A DNA stretch of 64,000 bases from Acanthornis magna (taxonomy: Eukaryota; Chordata; Aves; Passeriformes; Acanthizidae), in assembly GCA_036785705.1 (NCBI GenBank), contig JAWUZG010000139.1:620001-684000 (forward strand). The letters are read 5' to 3'. Both the position numbers and the translations under genes were made by a program. Below are positions 22,301 to 35,400 of this stretch, piece by piece (position 1 is the first letter of the stretch; each line of letters begins with the position of its first letter). The notes below the pieces were generated by a model. The model did not search any database. It was not told the origin of the DNA and saw only the letters and a program-made list of their open reading frames with translations.

Positions 22301-23177
22301 GAGAAGAAGCTGAGAAACTGGAGGAAACCAGAGAAACACATAATTGTTTGCAAATAGTGGCTGGGTAAATAAATTCAGGCACAGGCTTGGTACACACTGT
22401 GTGATAGGGGAACAGTTCCCTTCCAAGTCTGAATTTTCATCAGGACACGCACATCTCCATCTGTTGCAGAGCCAAAACAAGAATTCAAGCTCGACAACTG
22501 CTTTGAAATTGAGAGGAACTGCTACCAGGACATTGAGCGATAGTGTAAACCATGTAAAAGAATTATTCTTAATGATTAGTGTTTTATATATGATGGCTAT
22601 TGATCCAGTTACTGGATGTGTTTTACAGGGAATGGAAGTACTCGGGGGAAAAAAAAGAAGATAATAGTGAGTAATAAATGGAACTTTTAAGTTTTTTTCT
22701 ACCACTTGCATATGTATGTATAGATATATGGTATAATACTTAAATCAGTGTCTCCAGGTTCTGCCAAACAAAAGAAATGTCAAAGTAGTAATATCATACT
22801 TTTCCTATTAATAAAACAAGAGGATACTATCACCTTTCAGGAGTGGGAAGGCCTCATCATATTCTGCCTTCCTCTCCAAATTCATTGAACAGTAAATATT
22901 TCAAAGGGCTCAATCTTGTTCATTCACTCCTTTTTTTTGTGCAGCTTTGTATAGCTCCTTTGAAGCAGCAGTCCTCAAAGGATCAGACACTGAGTTTTCT
23001 AATCCTGTTTCAACTTCTCAGCAAGACTTCTGAGTTATGTTAAAGATTAGGCAACATTTTTTCTGTGCTGAGGCCTTCTAGGCATCTGAACAAGGAATGA
23101 GCCCCCCAAATACGCTAAACAAAGGTGACATTGCTGTTAGCCATAAAACTCCTTAAAGGAGATAATTTCTATTAACA

Positions 23178-23294
23178 AGAAAAAAACCAAACTAACAAAC
23201 AAACAAAAAAAACCCCCAACCCCCCCAACAACAAAAAACCCCCCAAAACAAACAACAAAAAAACCCCCGCACCAAAAAACAAAACAAACAAACC
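23178..23294. repeat. A/C low-complexity tract with AAAC units
   Basis: The plus strand is nearly all A and C, mixing AAAC/AACA units with C-runs of five to seven. The only non-A/C bases are a few T and G. Confidence 0.9.
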
Positions 23295-23639
23295 GTTATT
23301 TAAACCAGCCCTTATCATGCCATCTGAATCAAAAAACATATGTACATAACAAACTTCTACAATCAAGTAAATAGGAAACAACTGGGATTTTAGCAATTGT
23401 GCCATATATGAAAAATGTTCAAAAAAGGGTCAAAGTGCGATCCACTGGGGGATGGAAAGCCAAATGTTCTTGCAAACTCCTTCCTTAAAATGCTGTTATG
23501 TTTAGCAAAGGTTGTAAACAGCCCACTCTCAGGTATAAAGTATGGGGTGTGAATCCTACCACAACAACCCTACAGGCAAGTATTTTCTGTAAATACGTCT
23601 TATTCCAGGCAATTTTGAGCACATGTGGACATGGGTGGA

Positions 23640-23680
23640 TTTGTGTGTGTATATTTGTGTGTGTGTGTATGTGTGTGTGC
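23640..23680. repeat. TG dinucleotide microsatellite, interrupted
   Basis: Alternating TG with two TA interruptions. It could be polymorphic. Confidence 0.9.
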
Positions 23681-24680
23681 CTGGGCACATTGGTGAGAAT
23701 AAGACCACAATGTTATGAACCACCACATCTCACAAGTTCAGAATTTCAAATTTCAGCTGCACTGACAGTGTTTCTTAGTTAAATTATTCTTTATCAATTT
23801 CTGTGAAATATTTGGTGACACACAGGATGGAGATTTTTTTTTTTCTGAAATTAAGTAGAATGACTCCTGCGTAGCTGTTTGGGTTACTAACATCATGCAA
23901 ATATGGCAAATTTCTTCTCTAAACATATTCCCTCTCACCCCTCCTGTAGCTGAGGGATTTTACAGGGGAACTGACAACTCAGGCTGCTGAGTTCATACCC
24001 ACACAAAGGCTCCTGCCCAGAAGGTGTCAGGATGGGACTGTAACAATAAAGGTAAGCTCCAAGGTAAAAGATATGCTGCTGACCTCTAAGTGTTCCTTTG
24101 AGATGTGGGGCCATATGGAGCTCACAGGAGGGATGTGTGCTGGCACCAGGGGAGATTCTGTCCTAGCAGTAAATGCAGAAGGCATGCTGCCAGCCACCTT
24201 CCCTTCATACAGTCAGAAAAGGGGCACAGAGGGGACCTTTCTCTCAGCCAAAGAGGTCCGAGATGAGATCAAACCCTTCAACAGAACTGTAACAGGAGAA
24301 AATGTTGCACGTGTACACACTAGTGGCACATTTCAAAGTCGAAGAGACACAAGTGAGTATCCTTCTGATATCCAAGTGAGTATGCCCTTCTCCTTTGGAT
24401 GCGAGTATGAAGTCATTCTGTGAATGGCTTCAGTGTGCAAAGCCATGACATGAACAAAAGCTGAAGCACAGCCCCTGCCAAGTCCAGCATTGCTCCCAAA
24501 ACATCAACAGTGACACACAGAACTCAACTCCAACTGGTGCTTCAGGCAGCTGCCCTGCCAGCCACTCAGACAGGGAGATGAAGAAACCTTGAGTTTTTCT
24601 GTCTGGCCTCCAGGGAAGTGAGCAGTCATAATCTGAAATGTGAGAACATTCCTTTCCGTTGTAAGAATTCCACTGTGACA

Positions 24681-24797
24681 GTTTGGTTTTTTTTTTTGTT
24701 TTGGGTTTTTGTTTGTTTGTTTGTTTGTTTGTTGTTGTTTTTGTTTGCTTGTTTGTTTGTTTGGATTTTTTGTGTGGTTTTTTGTTTTTTTTTTTTT
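24681..24797. repeat. T/G low-complexity tract with TTTG units
   Basis: Stretches of T up to 13 long alternate with GTTT units; C is almost absent. It is compositionally the complement of the tract at 23178-23294, about 1.4 kb away. The 71-codon frame across it is an artefact. Confidence 0.9.
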
Positions 24798-27700
24798 AGG
24801 AGAATAGGGGCCTGTTTGACATTTCTGTTCTAGTCACACAAAGGTGAGTGGCCCTCTAAAAGGTGGTGTTCTACCAACACAGAAAACCAGAAACTTTCAG
24901 CAGTTCTCATGCTGACAGGTTTGTCCTGAAGACCGATTTTGTCTGGTTTTGGAGCCCAACTGATGAGAGCACAATTTCCTGTGTCTCAAGGAAACTCTGC
25001 CAGAGAGTAGCCCTGGAAAAAAGGGTGTTTTTAATTAGGTTTACTTTTCTTTCTAGCTGACTCTAGACCTGCTGAAGAGGGAAAATGTATAAACCTTTGT
25101 ATGCAAATTCATTGAGCAGCTGGGGATAGCTCTCTTCATTTCTTTTTAGCTCTTTGCTTCAGTGTCATGCAGGATATTTAACTGTGATGTTTTCTTCTTC
25201 CAGACAGGAAAACAACTGGGTAGACCCATTAGAGACCAAAAATTCGCTACCATAGCCCTTGATGCCCGGGTTGATCATAACCACACACTTTCTAGACCAA
25301 AGTCAGATACTACAGTGTGGAATTTAAGAACAAGATGGGGAAACCCAGGACCAAAGTTAAAAAGCAAAAAAATAAAAGAGTGCAAGTTCTCAAAACCATT
25401 TAAAAAGTAGTTAAAGCAAATTAAAATTAAAAATTTAAGGGTCGTGATGCATCCAAACAGTGGGGAGAAAACAGAAATTATAATACAAACAACAAATGAG
25501 AGGAAACTGAGGTAGAAATGAGCTCCAGTGTTCTTACTCTCATGTGAAGCACACAGTGTGGACAACCCAGATTATGTGCTACAAGTATTACAAAGCCAAA
25601 AACCAAAATTATCTGAACAGCAACCCTTGAATATATATGCCCAAGATGTGAACACAAGAACATAAATGAACCAACTGGATCAGTGATTCAATCACTGGCA
25701 GTAAATTCTGAGCACTTGGTTTGGTAACATTAACTAATTTCTTACTTCTCATTGCTTGTTTCAAACTACAGATCACGAGACTGACAAAAAATGAAACATC
25801 AGAATTTTCATAGATGAGTAGCTGGCTGTATAGTATTCACTGTCTGGCAATGAAACAAAAGCAGATCAAAGTTACAGTTACAGATCAAATACACAAGAAA
25901 ACCTCTAACTGGGGCTTTTTTCATCAAAGTCACACACACACATGTGGAATTAACATGAGTAATTAATAATCCAGGCTAAGGTGAGTCAAGCAAATTCTAG
26001 ACATACATCCCAGAGAGCTGTTCTATTTCTCTTTAGAACCACCAGAGAGAAATGGCCTTTTCTAGATCATGAGTCATCTTATTTTAAAGTGGCTGTCTGG
26101 TTTAGATTTGATGTAGTTCATCCCAGCTTACGTTTTAACCTCTGACTGCAAAAAGAGTCCAAACAACCTGCTTTGAAATAGATATCTATCTTAAAAATAT
26201 CCAAAATTCCACAGAATAGATTCCACCTCTAAGGCAAGGCCCATCATGGTGAGCAGAAGTTTACTCTAAATATCAACACATTTGACAGCTTTAGCTGTTT
26301 CGTGAAAGCTCAGCTCATCCTCATCTTTGTAAACTTTAATGTCAGTTCTGAAAAAAAGCTCTGCAACAGTTACGCAACAATGCTTTTGACTTTAGCCCTT
26401 GAAAAATAAGGTCCATGACAGTCATAAAAATGTGATGATCTTCTCTTCGTCTTTTTTTCTCTAATAGGGTTGAGTTATTGTGGCACAGCTTAGCCTTATA
26501 CAGGCAGATCCACCACACTTTGTGAGAAATAACACCACAAATCCAATGATTTGAGGTGGTAGAATTTATGATGTGCATCTTGGGTAAATATTTTCCCCTC
26601 TAATTTCTCAGAACTTATTTTCTTTTAGCAGAGATGAGTATCTCAGTACGTCCAAAATTTGGAAGTCTATCTTTTTGTAAACTGCAGTTTTATACTTCTC
26701 ATCGCACATAATAGCCAGAAAGGTCTGACTGAAAAAAAAGCTGAAACATGAATGAAATGTTTCACTACATATCCAAGCAATATATTTGGACCCTAAGTTC
26801 ATTAAATTAATAGTTCTAAACTCAAGTGAAGAGTTTGAAAGCGGTATGTCTGTAGTATGCCTACAGATACAATTGGCAATGACAAAAATAAGGAAGGTCA
26901 ACTTCAGAATGTGAAAATATTTTACACCAAATTCTTCCCCTGTCTTTCCTACAAAAGTCACATGTAGTGCAGGGAATTGTGTACTTGTTATCGGTGCAGT
27001 GTGACCAGCAGCCTCAAAATCTCTGTTTCTCTTGAAGCTCTCTGAGTGACAAAATGGGGTTAACGCCCAACTGATATGAGCTCTTCTGTGACTTCAGCAT
27101 GAATGTGTGACTGTAACTCAGCAGTCTCAGAACATGGATCATAATTAAGACACAGTTTCAGAAAGCAAAAATTGGAGGAAGATATGACATGAAACACTAC
27201 CCAAACAGCACTGATTACATCAGGATGCAATAATCCAAATACCAATAGTCCAAAGATTTATTATCCCTAGAAGAGAACACCTTTTGACCAGATGGTATTC
27301 CAGACTCTGCCTCACACCTTGGAGGAGCTCAAGAAGGAGCTCAGGTCTGAAATTGCTAATTTCTCATCGATACAACTGAAATGGGTAATTCATCATCTAT
27401 GCTTCCTTTCCCCAGCTGAAGCTGAGAGAAGATTTATTTGGAGAAATTCCAACTGATTCATTTTAAAGAGCAATAACATATGCCAAAAGATTAGGACAGT
27501 ATAAGAGGTAGTTTGAGATCCTAGTTGAAAGAACAAATATTATTAAAAATAACACAACATAATGAAACCACAAGTTTTCTTCCGAATTCTAAGTTTCCAG
27601 AGAAAAGCATGAGATTCCAAATGCAGAGAGATTAGACAAGTATTTAAAATAAATACAAATGACATGTCAAGTGAGCTTGGGTAAATACAGTGCCAGGTAA

Positions 27701-29990
27701 CTGAAGACAGTCTAGAATTTGGTGTATTATAAGCCTACCTTTTCCAGTACTAAAGATCAGGATTTAGGAGACTTTATCGAACTTTAGTAGTGCATGTTAT
27801 TGCATTACTCTGGGGGGAGGAAGGAGACATGAGGAACAAGGGAGGGACCAGTATGGGAATTCCACACCCATACTTTATTTTTAAAAAATACTGTAAGAAA
27901 GGCTCAATGCAACTTGCTTGCCAGATAACATAGCATCTGTCTTGCTTTGTTTAAATAAAAAGTCTTACTAATGTTGCATCTAATCTAGAATTTAAAGAGG
28001 CTAAAGATTTTCCAGTAGTATGCTTTTATTCTGCTGAATGTTTTGAAACACAGAAAGAGGAGCTGCCTCAAATATTTATTCACTGTCCACTCAATTCTTT
28101 AGAAAAGGAAGATCTAAAAGCATATCTGGCAGCCTATTTCTGTGCAGGAGCACTCAAGTACTTGTCATCTGGCATAAGCAAGCCTAATAATGCTGAGTCC
28201 CTTCTACTTTTTATTTCTGCAAAGGACTAAATTCAGAGATTAACTGTAACATCTTTCAACTACAGGCTCACATATTCATGAATAACAACAAGAAAATCTA
28301 AATCAGTACTTAATTTTTTGCGGCATCTTCAAGAGCAGCATGTTAGAAACTATAATAGTCCAGACACAGGAGTCATTCTACAAGCTGATTCTGAAATACT
28401 GCATATATAGTTTTGAAGGGTTTTAGGAGTTCTATTATTTAGGTTTGGGAAAATAAGCTCAGCTTGGTTTTAGGTTGTTATTTTGACAGATAATTTAGAT
28501 AGCAGGCAATTTCAATATTTTTCATAGTAAACCACAGACTGCAAAGTTATGTTAAGAAAAATATGTCAAATATGTGCAATAGCAAGAAGCAATACAACAT
28601 CATTTAAAAACAAGGTATTAAACATAGGTAATTTAGGTATAGTGCTGGGCCTATAGATGTGTGCTGGAACCCTACTTTTGCTCAGCTTTGACTGCTGTCC
28701 AAACCTAATGAAGACTTGGAGGACCCAGGAATAGGCTTTGACTGAATGACGAAGTACAGTAGAAGAGAAAATGAGCCTTGCTATGGCCCTGCCTTTTCAG
28801 TGTAGAGGTCAGGAGCCAGGCCCACTCTGTGCAAGTCCATCACCATCTATAACCCAATTCCCTCCTTCTATGTCCTGGAAAATATTTGCAATGCACAAGT
28901 CACTTAACATCCAAAAGAGGCTTCCCACTGGCTACAACAACTTGTTTTGGCAAAGTGGGCACAGATTCAGGTTATGATTCATTCCTCAGCCTTTTCCTGC
29001 ACATGTGGCATGGAACTGATAAGTACCTTGCAAGCCTCATGATTGTCAGTAGCCCTGGTGTAACCTGACTGCTAACAGTGACAGCGGGGGCCACAGCACT
29101 GGGTACTCAGTAGCCTCATATAATAAGCAGAACTGTTTAAACATCTAAGAAATACAGAATTAAGGGGTTGTTGTAGCCATTACTGAAGAAGCCAAATACC
29201 AGAAGTATGCAACTCTAAGAAAAATAATGTCATTACTCACATTCTAGCTTCTTTTACCTGAACCTTATTGAACACATTGGTTAAAGGCTTGCGACCTCTT
29301 TTTCCTGAAATTCAGAAGAGTAAATGAAGAATAAAACTGATGCTAAATATGCAGTTATATTTTAAGCTTTATTCATATATCTTAAGTGCAAATATCATAT
29401 ATCTATATCTGCAAATATTCTAGGAAATGCAACGTGCATTTGAATTTTTAAGCCGTTATTTATCGTAGACAAATTCTGAATTCATCACTCTAAATGCTGG
29501 CATATGAAAACTGAACTGTTCTAACCACATAGAATACTGTGAAATACTTCTTTTTCTATCTTTTCTTTTTGTTCTTTCTTAAGAAATTAAGACAGGTTGG
29601 AGATCTCAACATTGCTTTATGGATTCATTTTTAGCACTATCAAAATTTTCATTTCAACTTTTAATTGGTCTATCTATTATGCTATAAAAACAGTATAATT
29701 TTGTTTTTACATTATGTAAATGATAATACAAAATTCAGAAATAAATACTCTCAATAGAATAAAAAATGAAATACACACCTTCCTATTAATATTCTGATTC
29801 TGAAGAATCTGCATATCTCAATGTAATGTGTCTGATGAAAAGAAACACAGACCTGATTTTGAATGAGATCTGCTTGAAGTAGGGCATGGGCAATGTAAAT
29901 GCTTTCAAATCATTCATCCAATTACAATTACATCAAATCAAAGTGAGATAAATGAAAACTAGAAACTTTGCAGATACTATTTAAACAGAT

Positions 29991-30024
29991 CATAAAAGGA
30001 ATAAATGCACGTATTCCTTTTATG
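29991..30024. repeat. perfect 13-bp inverted repeat
   Basis: Arms cataaaaggaata (29991-30003) and tattccttttatg (30012-30024) are exact reverse complements with an eight-base loop. No other feature accompanies it. Confidence 0.85.
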
Positions 30025-31983
30025 GTGCACTGGACATGGTTGAGAAAAAGTCAATGATCTGATTAGTAAGAACTTACATATACTCACCAAAATAATACAA
30101 ACAGTATATCTTGGCTTCAAACACCTATATAGTTATATAATTTCAGGAAATTTTACTGCAATAATGCTTTTTATATGCAGCTGTCTCTGACAGAACCGAA
30201 TATATATTGAGGCGATACATGTTTGAGAAAATTACCATGGGCTAAGCTTAAGTGTTAGCACCTCAGCTGAACTGCTGTGCCTGCCTTAAGTTTTGAATTG
30301 TCCACAGTGAAGCAATCAAATTATTTTAAAGCTTTTCTACAATTAGACTCCAAGCACTTCATTTTATTTCCAGCTAACATCAAAATTCCTGCCATAAACA
30401 CAGAAGTCCCATAAGAAATAGGAATCAGAGTGGCTGCAATATGGTAATGGACTGAGCATTGAATCCGTGTTATAAAACCTGGATTCACTTCCCAGTGTTC
30501 TTGGATTTCCTTCAGCACCTTTCTGCACCTCACTGTGGTTCTTTTCCTGGTTGCCTTAGCTGTTACCATTATATATTTGAGGCAGAGACCATTTCACATA
30601 ATGTGTTTAGGCAGTTCCACAGGGTGGCACTACCGTAAATTCAAGCCTTTTGATGCTATTGTAGAATTAATTAGAATGCAAAAATAAAAGCTTAAGATGT
30701 TTTCTGTATGTCACCGTTTCCATCCTGAAGTGTTTTGTACTTTTACCAGTGCCATCCAATAAACCATTCTTACAAAGACTAAATGTTGTTAATCCCTTAA
30801 TCGAAATATATTTTCAATTTATTAACATGAAATTTACACAGGAAGTAATTTTAAATACTTACTAAATATTTACTTGTTTACTTACCATGATCTTATGAAT
30901 TATGAGGGATTAATGGTGTGAGCTGAACTGATATTAAAAAAAGTTTTAAAGCATTTCTGCTTTAAGGGGTTTTTTTTAAATGTCTTCATCAGCATCTGTG
31001 ACTTTTTTGAGGGAAAGGGGGAGAGAACTACATTTGATTATGTAAATCTGCTAATATAGTTATCCCTACTGAATCAGCTGTCTTGGCATAATATTTTAAA
31101 CCAGAAAGCAGTCCTTTCTTAAACAAGAAACATTCTCCTCAAAGTGAGAGCTGAGATCTGTGTCTCTCATCTCATTTCCTGTCTTTCTAATTTTTAATCA
31201 AAATAGATGAAGTCATTGCTTAAAATGGGTATTCAGTCACATGAATATTGTGGAACTGGTAGAACATAGATGTTTAGTAGTAGAAGAGAAGCATGGCAGA
31301 GGTTAAATCCCACTGATCTCATTCCTTATCAGAGCCAATGGATCGTATTCACATGACCTCAAGGGGATCTCACATAAAGACTATGAACCACAAACAACCC
31401 CCTCTATCCTCCCCAGCAGTACAAATTGGCTAAACTACTACACAAACATCTAAAAAAATAAATCTTTATTCTGCAAAGTGTTGAATGCTCATACTGTAAT
31501 CTCAGCAGAAACACAAGCACATAATTCAGGGCGCAGCTGAAACAGCATCAGAGTGCTCTGCACGTGCCTCACTAAGTCTTAAGGACACCGAATTGCAAAC
31601 ATCCTCTTTTCAACACATACAAACACACTCAAAGAGCAGGAAAAAGATTTCCCTCTTTTGATTAAACATATTTCTGATATTTCTGCATCATACAAACTTC
31701 AAAGCACTTTTAAATGTGAACACTCCTAATCAATACTGAGTAATTTTAACTCCCAAACTGACAACAGTTAATATTTATTTCTTATACCAATCTAAATATT
31801 TTATCTCAAGTCCGTTTTAATGTTTCCTGTGACCCTGCCTCTTTGAGGATAGGAAAGGAATATGATCCTCATGAGGCAGACACAGTTTTACCTGTTGTAG
31901 GAGACAATATCGCATAAGCACTCCCAGGGAAGATTGGCAGTGCTCTTTCAACCTGTCTTGCTGTCACCAGATGTCAAATTGAT

Positions 31984-32433
31984 AGTCATGGTGGGTTGAC
32001 ATTGGCTGTACACTGGGTGCCCACCACTCTACCATTCGCCTCCCCAGCTGGACAGGGGACAGAAAATATAATGAAAGGCTCGTGGAGGGGAAAGATAGGG
32101 ACAGGGATAGTCACTGACCAGTTACTGTCACGGGCAAAACAGGTGAGTCACAGGGAAATTAGTACAATTTATTACCACTCACATCAGACTAGGACAATGA
32201 GAAATGGGGCTATTCTCACACTTCCCTCTGGCTGAAGTCACACAGCTTTTTATCTCCCACTTCTCAACTCTGGTATCCCAGAGGTGCTATCACTGTCTCT
32301 GATGGCTTCGGCCTTGGCCTGTTCGTGGCTCCATCTTGGAGCCAACTGACTCTGCTGGACATGGGGAAGACTTTTCACAGAAGCCACCCCTGTAGCCCAC
32401 CCTGTAATAACCTGGCCACACAAACCAAATACA
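31984..32433 (-). mobile_element. short solo LTR of family A (same family as 6252-7635)
   Basis: The left end (catggtgggttgacattggctg, and gtgcccacc after it) and right end (ggctctgctggacatgg-like, cagaagccacccctgtagc, ccaaataca) match the same bird LTR family as the element at 6252-7635. A polyadenylation signal AATAAA reads on the minus strand at 32168-32173. At about 450 bp it lacks the GC-rich repeated middle of the longer copy and so represents a shorter subtype or an internal deletion. The first bases are mutated, so the left end may be 31984 or a few bases later. No exact target duplication was found. No internal retroviral sequence flanks it. Confidence 0.85.
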
Positions 32434-35400
32434 CCAATTTATGTATTATATTACAGGAGCTGACACAAATTTTGTTACTGCACAAGTATCAAAGTGCACT
32501 TTCCCATTGTGATGCACCAGCTTCACAGAAGTGATAGTGCAGGAATGTGGTGCTCTCATTTTTCCAAAAGAGATGGGCTTCCCAACAAGACTATGCATTT
32601 TCGACAACAGAGCGCCTCTAGGGAATACCCTAGGAATGTGGTTCCCTTAACACCCTCAGAAAGGTATGCCATCTTGCATAACAGAAGCTGTTCTCTACAT
32701 GAAAGAGTATTACAACACCGCATCAAGCAAAAGAACACAACTTCAGTTTCTCTACAGCGAAATGAAAGCTAGTGAGTCAGTCCCATTTTCATTTTCCTGC
32801 GATGCTATATGTAACTGATAAATTGTCACAAGAATAAAACATAGATATAAATATTTCTTCCGCATGGAACCACCCATTCAAATTGTAAGAAAGAACCCAA
32901 ACATCATCAGCAGTACTCAATGATGTAATTAGAGTATAGTAAGTATACTGTGAATGAGTTTGTTCTCCAATTTGTTTTTCTGCTTGCAATCATAACATTG
33001 CCTGAGCCTAACTTTTTGTATCTAATGTTCCATTAGTACCCAGCATTCTAGCTCAGGTTATTTCCTGAAATTCTCTTGCAATCCACAAGGCCACACAAGG
33101 TCAGTACTTTCAGATATTGAACCACTGCCATCTGAAGACATTCCAGCTGTGAGGGCTAGCTAGTTTTCCTGCCATGAACATCTCCTTCATTTACAAGATT
33201 GCTTTCTCCACATTTCCCTTTTCACTCAGTAAATGAAAATTACATGCATCTCTGTTTTAATGAGGAAAAAATAGAAACTGAAGATTTCATGTCAGAACTC
33301 CAGTGTTTCAAATAAGACTGTTTTCCTTCCTCCCCCCTACTCTTAATGCTCATTTCTCTTTTCCCCTGTGTTCATTAAACTGTCCTGTCTACGGTAATAT
33401 GGATCAAAGTCCACTCAGAATTACACAGCCCTAATGCAAAATGATCTACAAAGAACTTCATAATGCTGCTTAATTTGCCGATCTTTAGGGTAAGTTGCCC
33501 AAGATACAGAGATCCCATTCGCATATCAGCTTTCCTAATGACTGGAACTCCGTTCTTAGATTAGTCCATCAGAAAGAATACTAATCAAGGTTAATTTAAT
33601 CAGGTGTAGATAATGTGTTGAAATAGTCTCCAGTCAATGGAGAAAAAAAATATCCACCAGCAAAGCCTAATCTGACTGTTCTGACTCCCTCTGTGGAGGA
33701 CAAATGCCATCTCCTCCACTGAGTATAGACGGGGCTGATGGAGATCAGCCTTACTGAGCTAATGTCAGCGTTCACAAGGAGCTCCTTCAAGTTTATTTCC
33801 TCATCTCTGTTTTCCTTTTCTCAGGCTTTACTGTCAGAGGACAAAACTGCTGCCAAAACTCAGACCCCAGAGGACTTAAGGAATATTTAAGTAGTCTCCA
33901 TACCTACAGAGTGTATACATTTAGCCAGTTCTTTCTGAAATTGAGATGCATGGAAATGTCACATTCCAGACATCAAAATCTCACTGCAGTGGAGCAGCCT
34001 AGGAGATCAAAATCAAACTATAACTAAAAGCTTAGATAGAAACACAGAATTTGCAAAGCAAACTAAAATCTGTACATCTGGGAAAAAAATCATATGCACA
34101 TTTTTTGCTGTGCAGGTGACAAGCACAGAACTTTATGGGATACAAACACAGGTCCATGCTGGTGGACTTTTACATGCATGTATGCCACTAAAAATTAAGA
34201 TGTGGGTGTGGGTACTGACCATGCTCACCCATGCAAGTGTGCTCAAAAAGACTTTTGATGACATGAAAACAGCGTCAGTGCATAGCTATTTATGACTTTA
34301 AGGTGGCCTCCCACATCTTATAAATTTCTGAAGCAACTAAGAGTTGAGAAAGGAAGCTGGTGCTGTGATGTTGATCATAGCATCATCCTGGGCGCCTGCA
34401 CAGTCGTGCAGGAAAAGGCGAGCCCCTAAAGCCAAGCAGCAGTGTCACTTCTTCCCAGCATGCAGTCTTCAGAAGCAGGCACAGGGAACATATCAAGAAT
34501 ATAGCAAAGATGTGTAGGAAAAAAAAATCACGAGGAATGGACACCAAGATCTATGTAATAAAAGATCAGTCTTTGTTACTTCCTTGGTTCCTCTGATATT
34601 CAAGGGCACCACAGTCTCACAAAGCATTGACCTTCCCAGCAGTCCCACATGGGTGAGAAGTACTCCCCTCCCTCCACGTGGGGACATGAGGTACGAGTGA
34701 TCAAGAATAATGAGTCTGATGCAGCCTGGGATGTGGCCCCGAGAAGTTTGGCCAGCTGAGATGAGAACTGAGGAGCCATCTTCTGGCTCCTCATTCAGCT
34801 CCTGAAGAGAGAACCAGGGACTCAGTCAAGTAAGACTTGCAAGTTACGGCCTGAAAGCACCAAGGAAAAGACTATAGATCTCTCTAAATCCTGAGTGAAG
34901 CACCACCTTTCCATATTTTTCACTAATATTTCCATAAATATTTCTTTCCACAGCTATAACCATCAACTCAACTAGATTTTCCTGTGGTACGTGGAGAGGG
35001 AATTCCCCATATTAGGAAGAATATATAAAATTTAGTTTCCTTATTTGAAAGTATATAACATCTAATTCCCTGATTGCCATAGGTCATATAACTATGTTCA
35101 GAAACACCAAAATAGGAAAACATACTTGCCATAAATTGTTCTTTTCAAAACATACCACCAGCTAAAGCATGGTATTAAAGCTAATTTTAACATAATCTGA
35201 AATAGGATCAGAATAAGGATCACATTTCCCATGTTACATCTATTTTCAGGTTTAAAATATTCAAAACAAAAATGTTTACTTTTCCTAAATTTAAAAGCAA
35301 CATGCATGGCAAACTATATTCTGGCCAACACTACTCATCAATTGAACATTTCAGGGTTTTTCTGGACATACAGAGCTCTCACTGCAATGAATCAGGCAGA

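Larger units (their letters stand above)
22297..31983. other. AT-rich intergenic or intronic sequence, no gene seen
   Basis: Contains low-complexity tracts listed separately and a slightly GC-richer patch at 23940-24560, where a plus-strand frame is open for 116 codons (24073-24423) without a recognisable domain. Elsewhere stops are frequent in every frame. No LINE or LTR was recognised. Confidence 0.6.

Noticed and set aside
22172..22711. 179-codon minus-strand frame
   Set aside because: It crosses the A39 tract (poly-Phe) and has no recognisable domain.
24073..24423. 116-codon frame in a GC-richer patch
   Set aside because: No recognised family; length is compatible with chance at this base composition.
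6252..32433. The two family A LTRs as the ends of one provirus
   Set aside because: They are 24 kb apart, differ threefold in length and enclose ordinary unique sequence; the first has its own target duplication.
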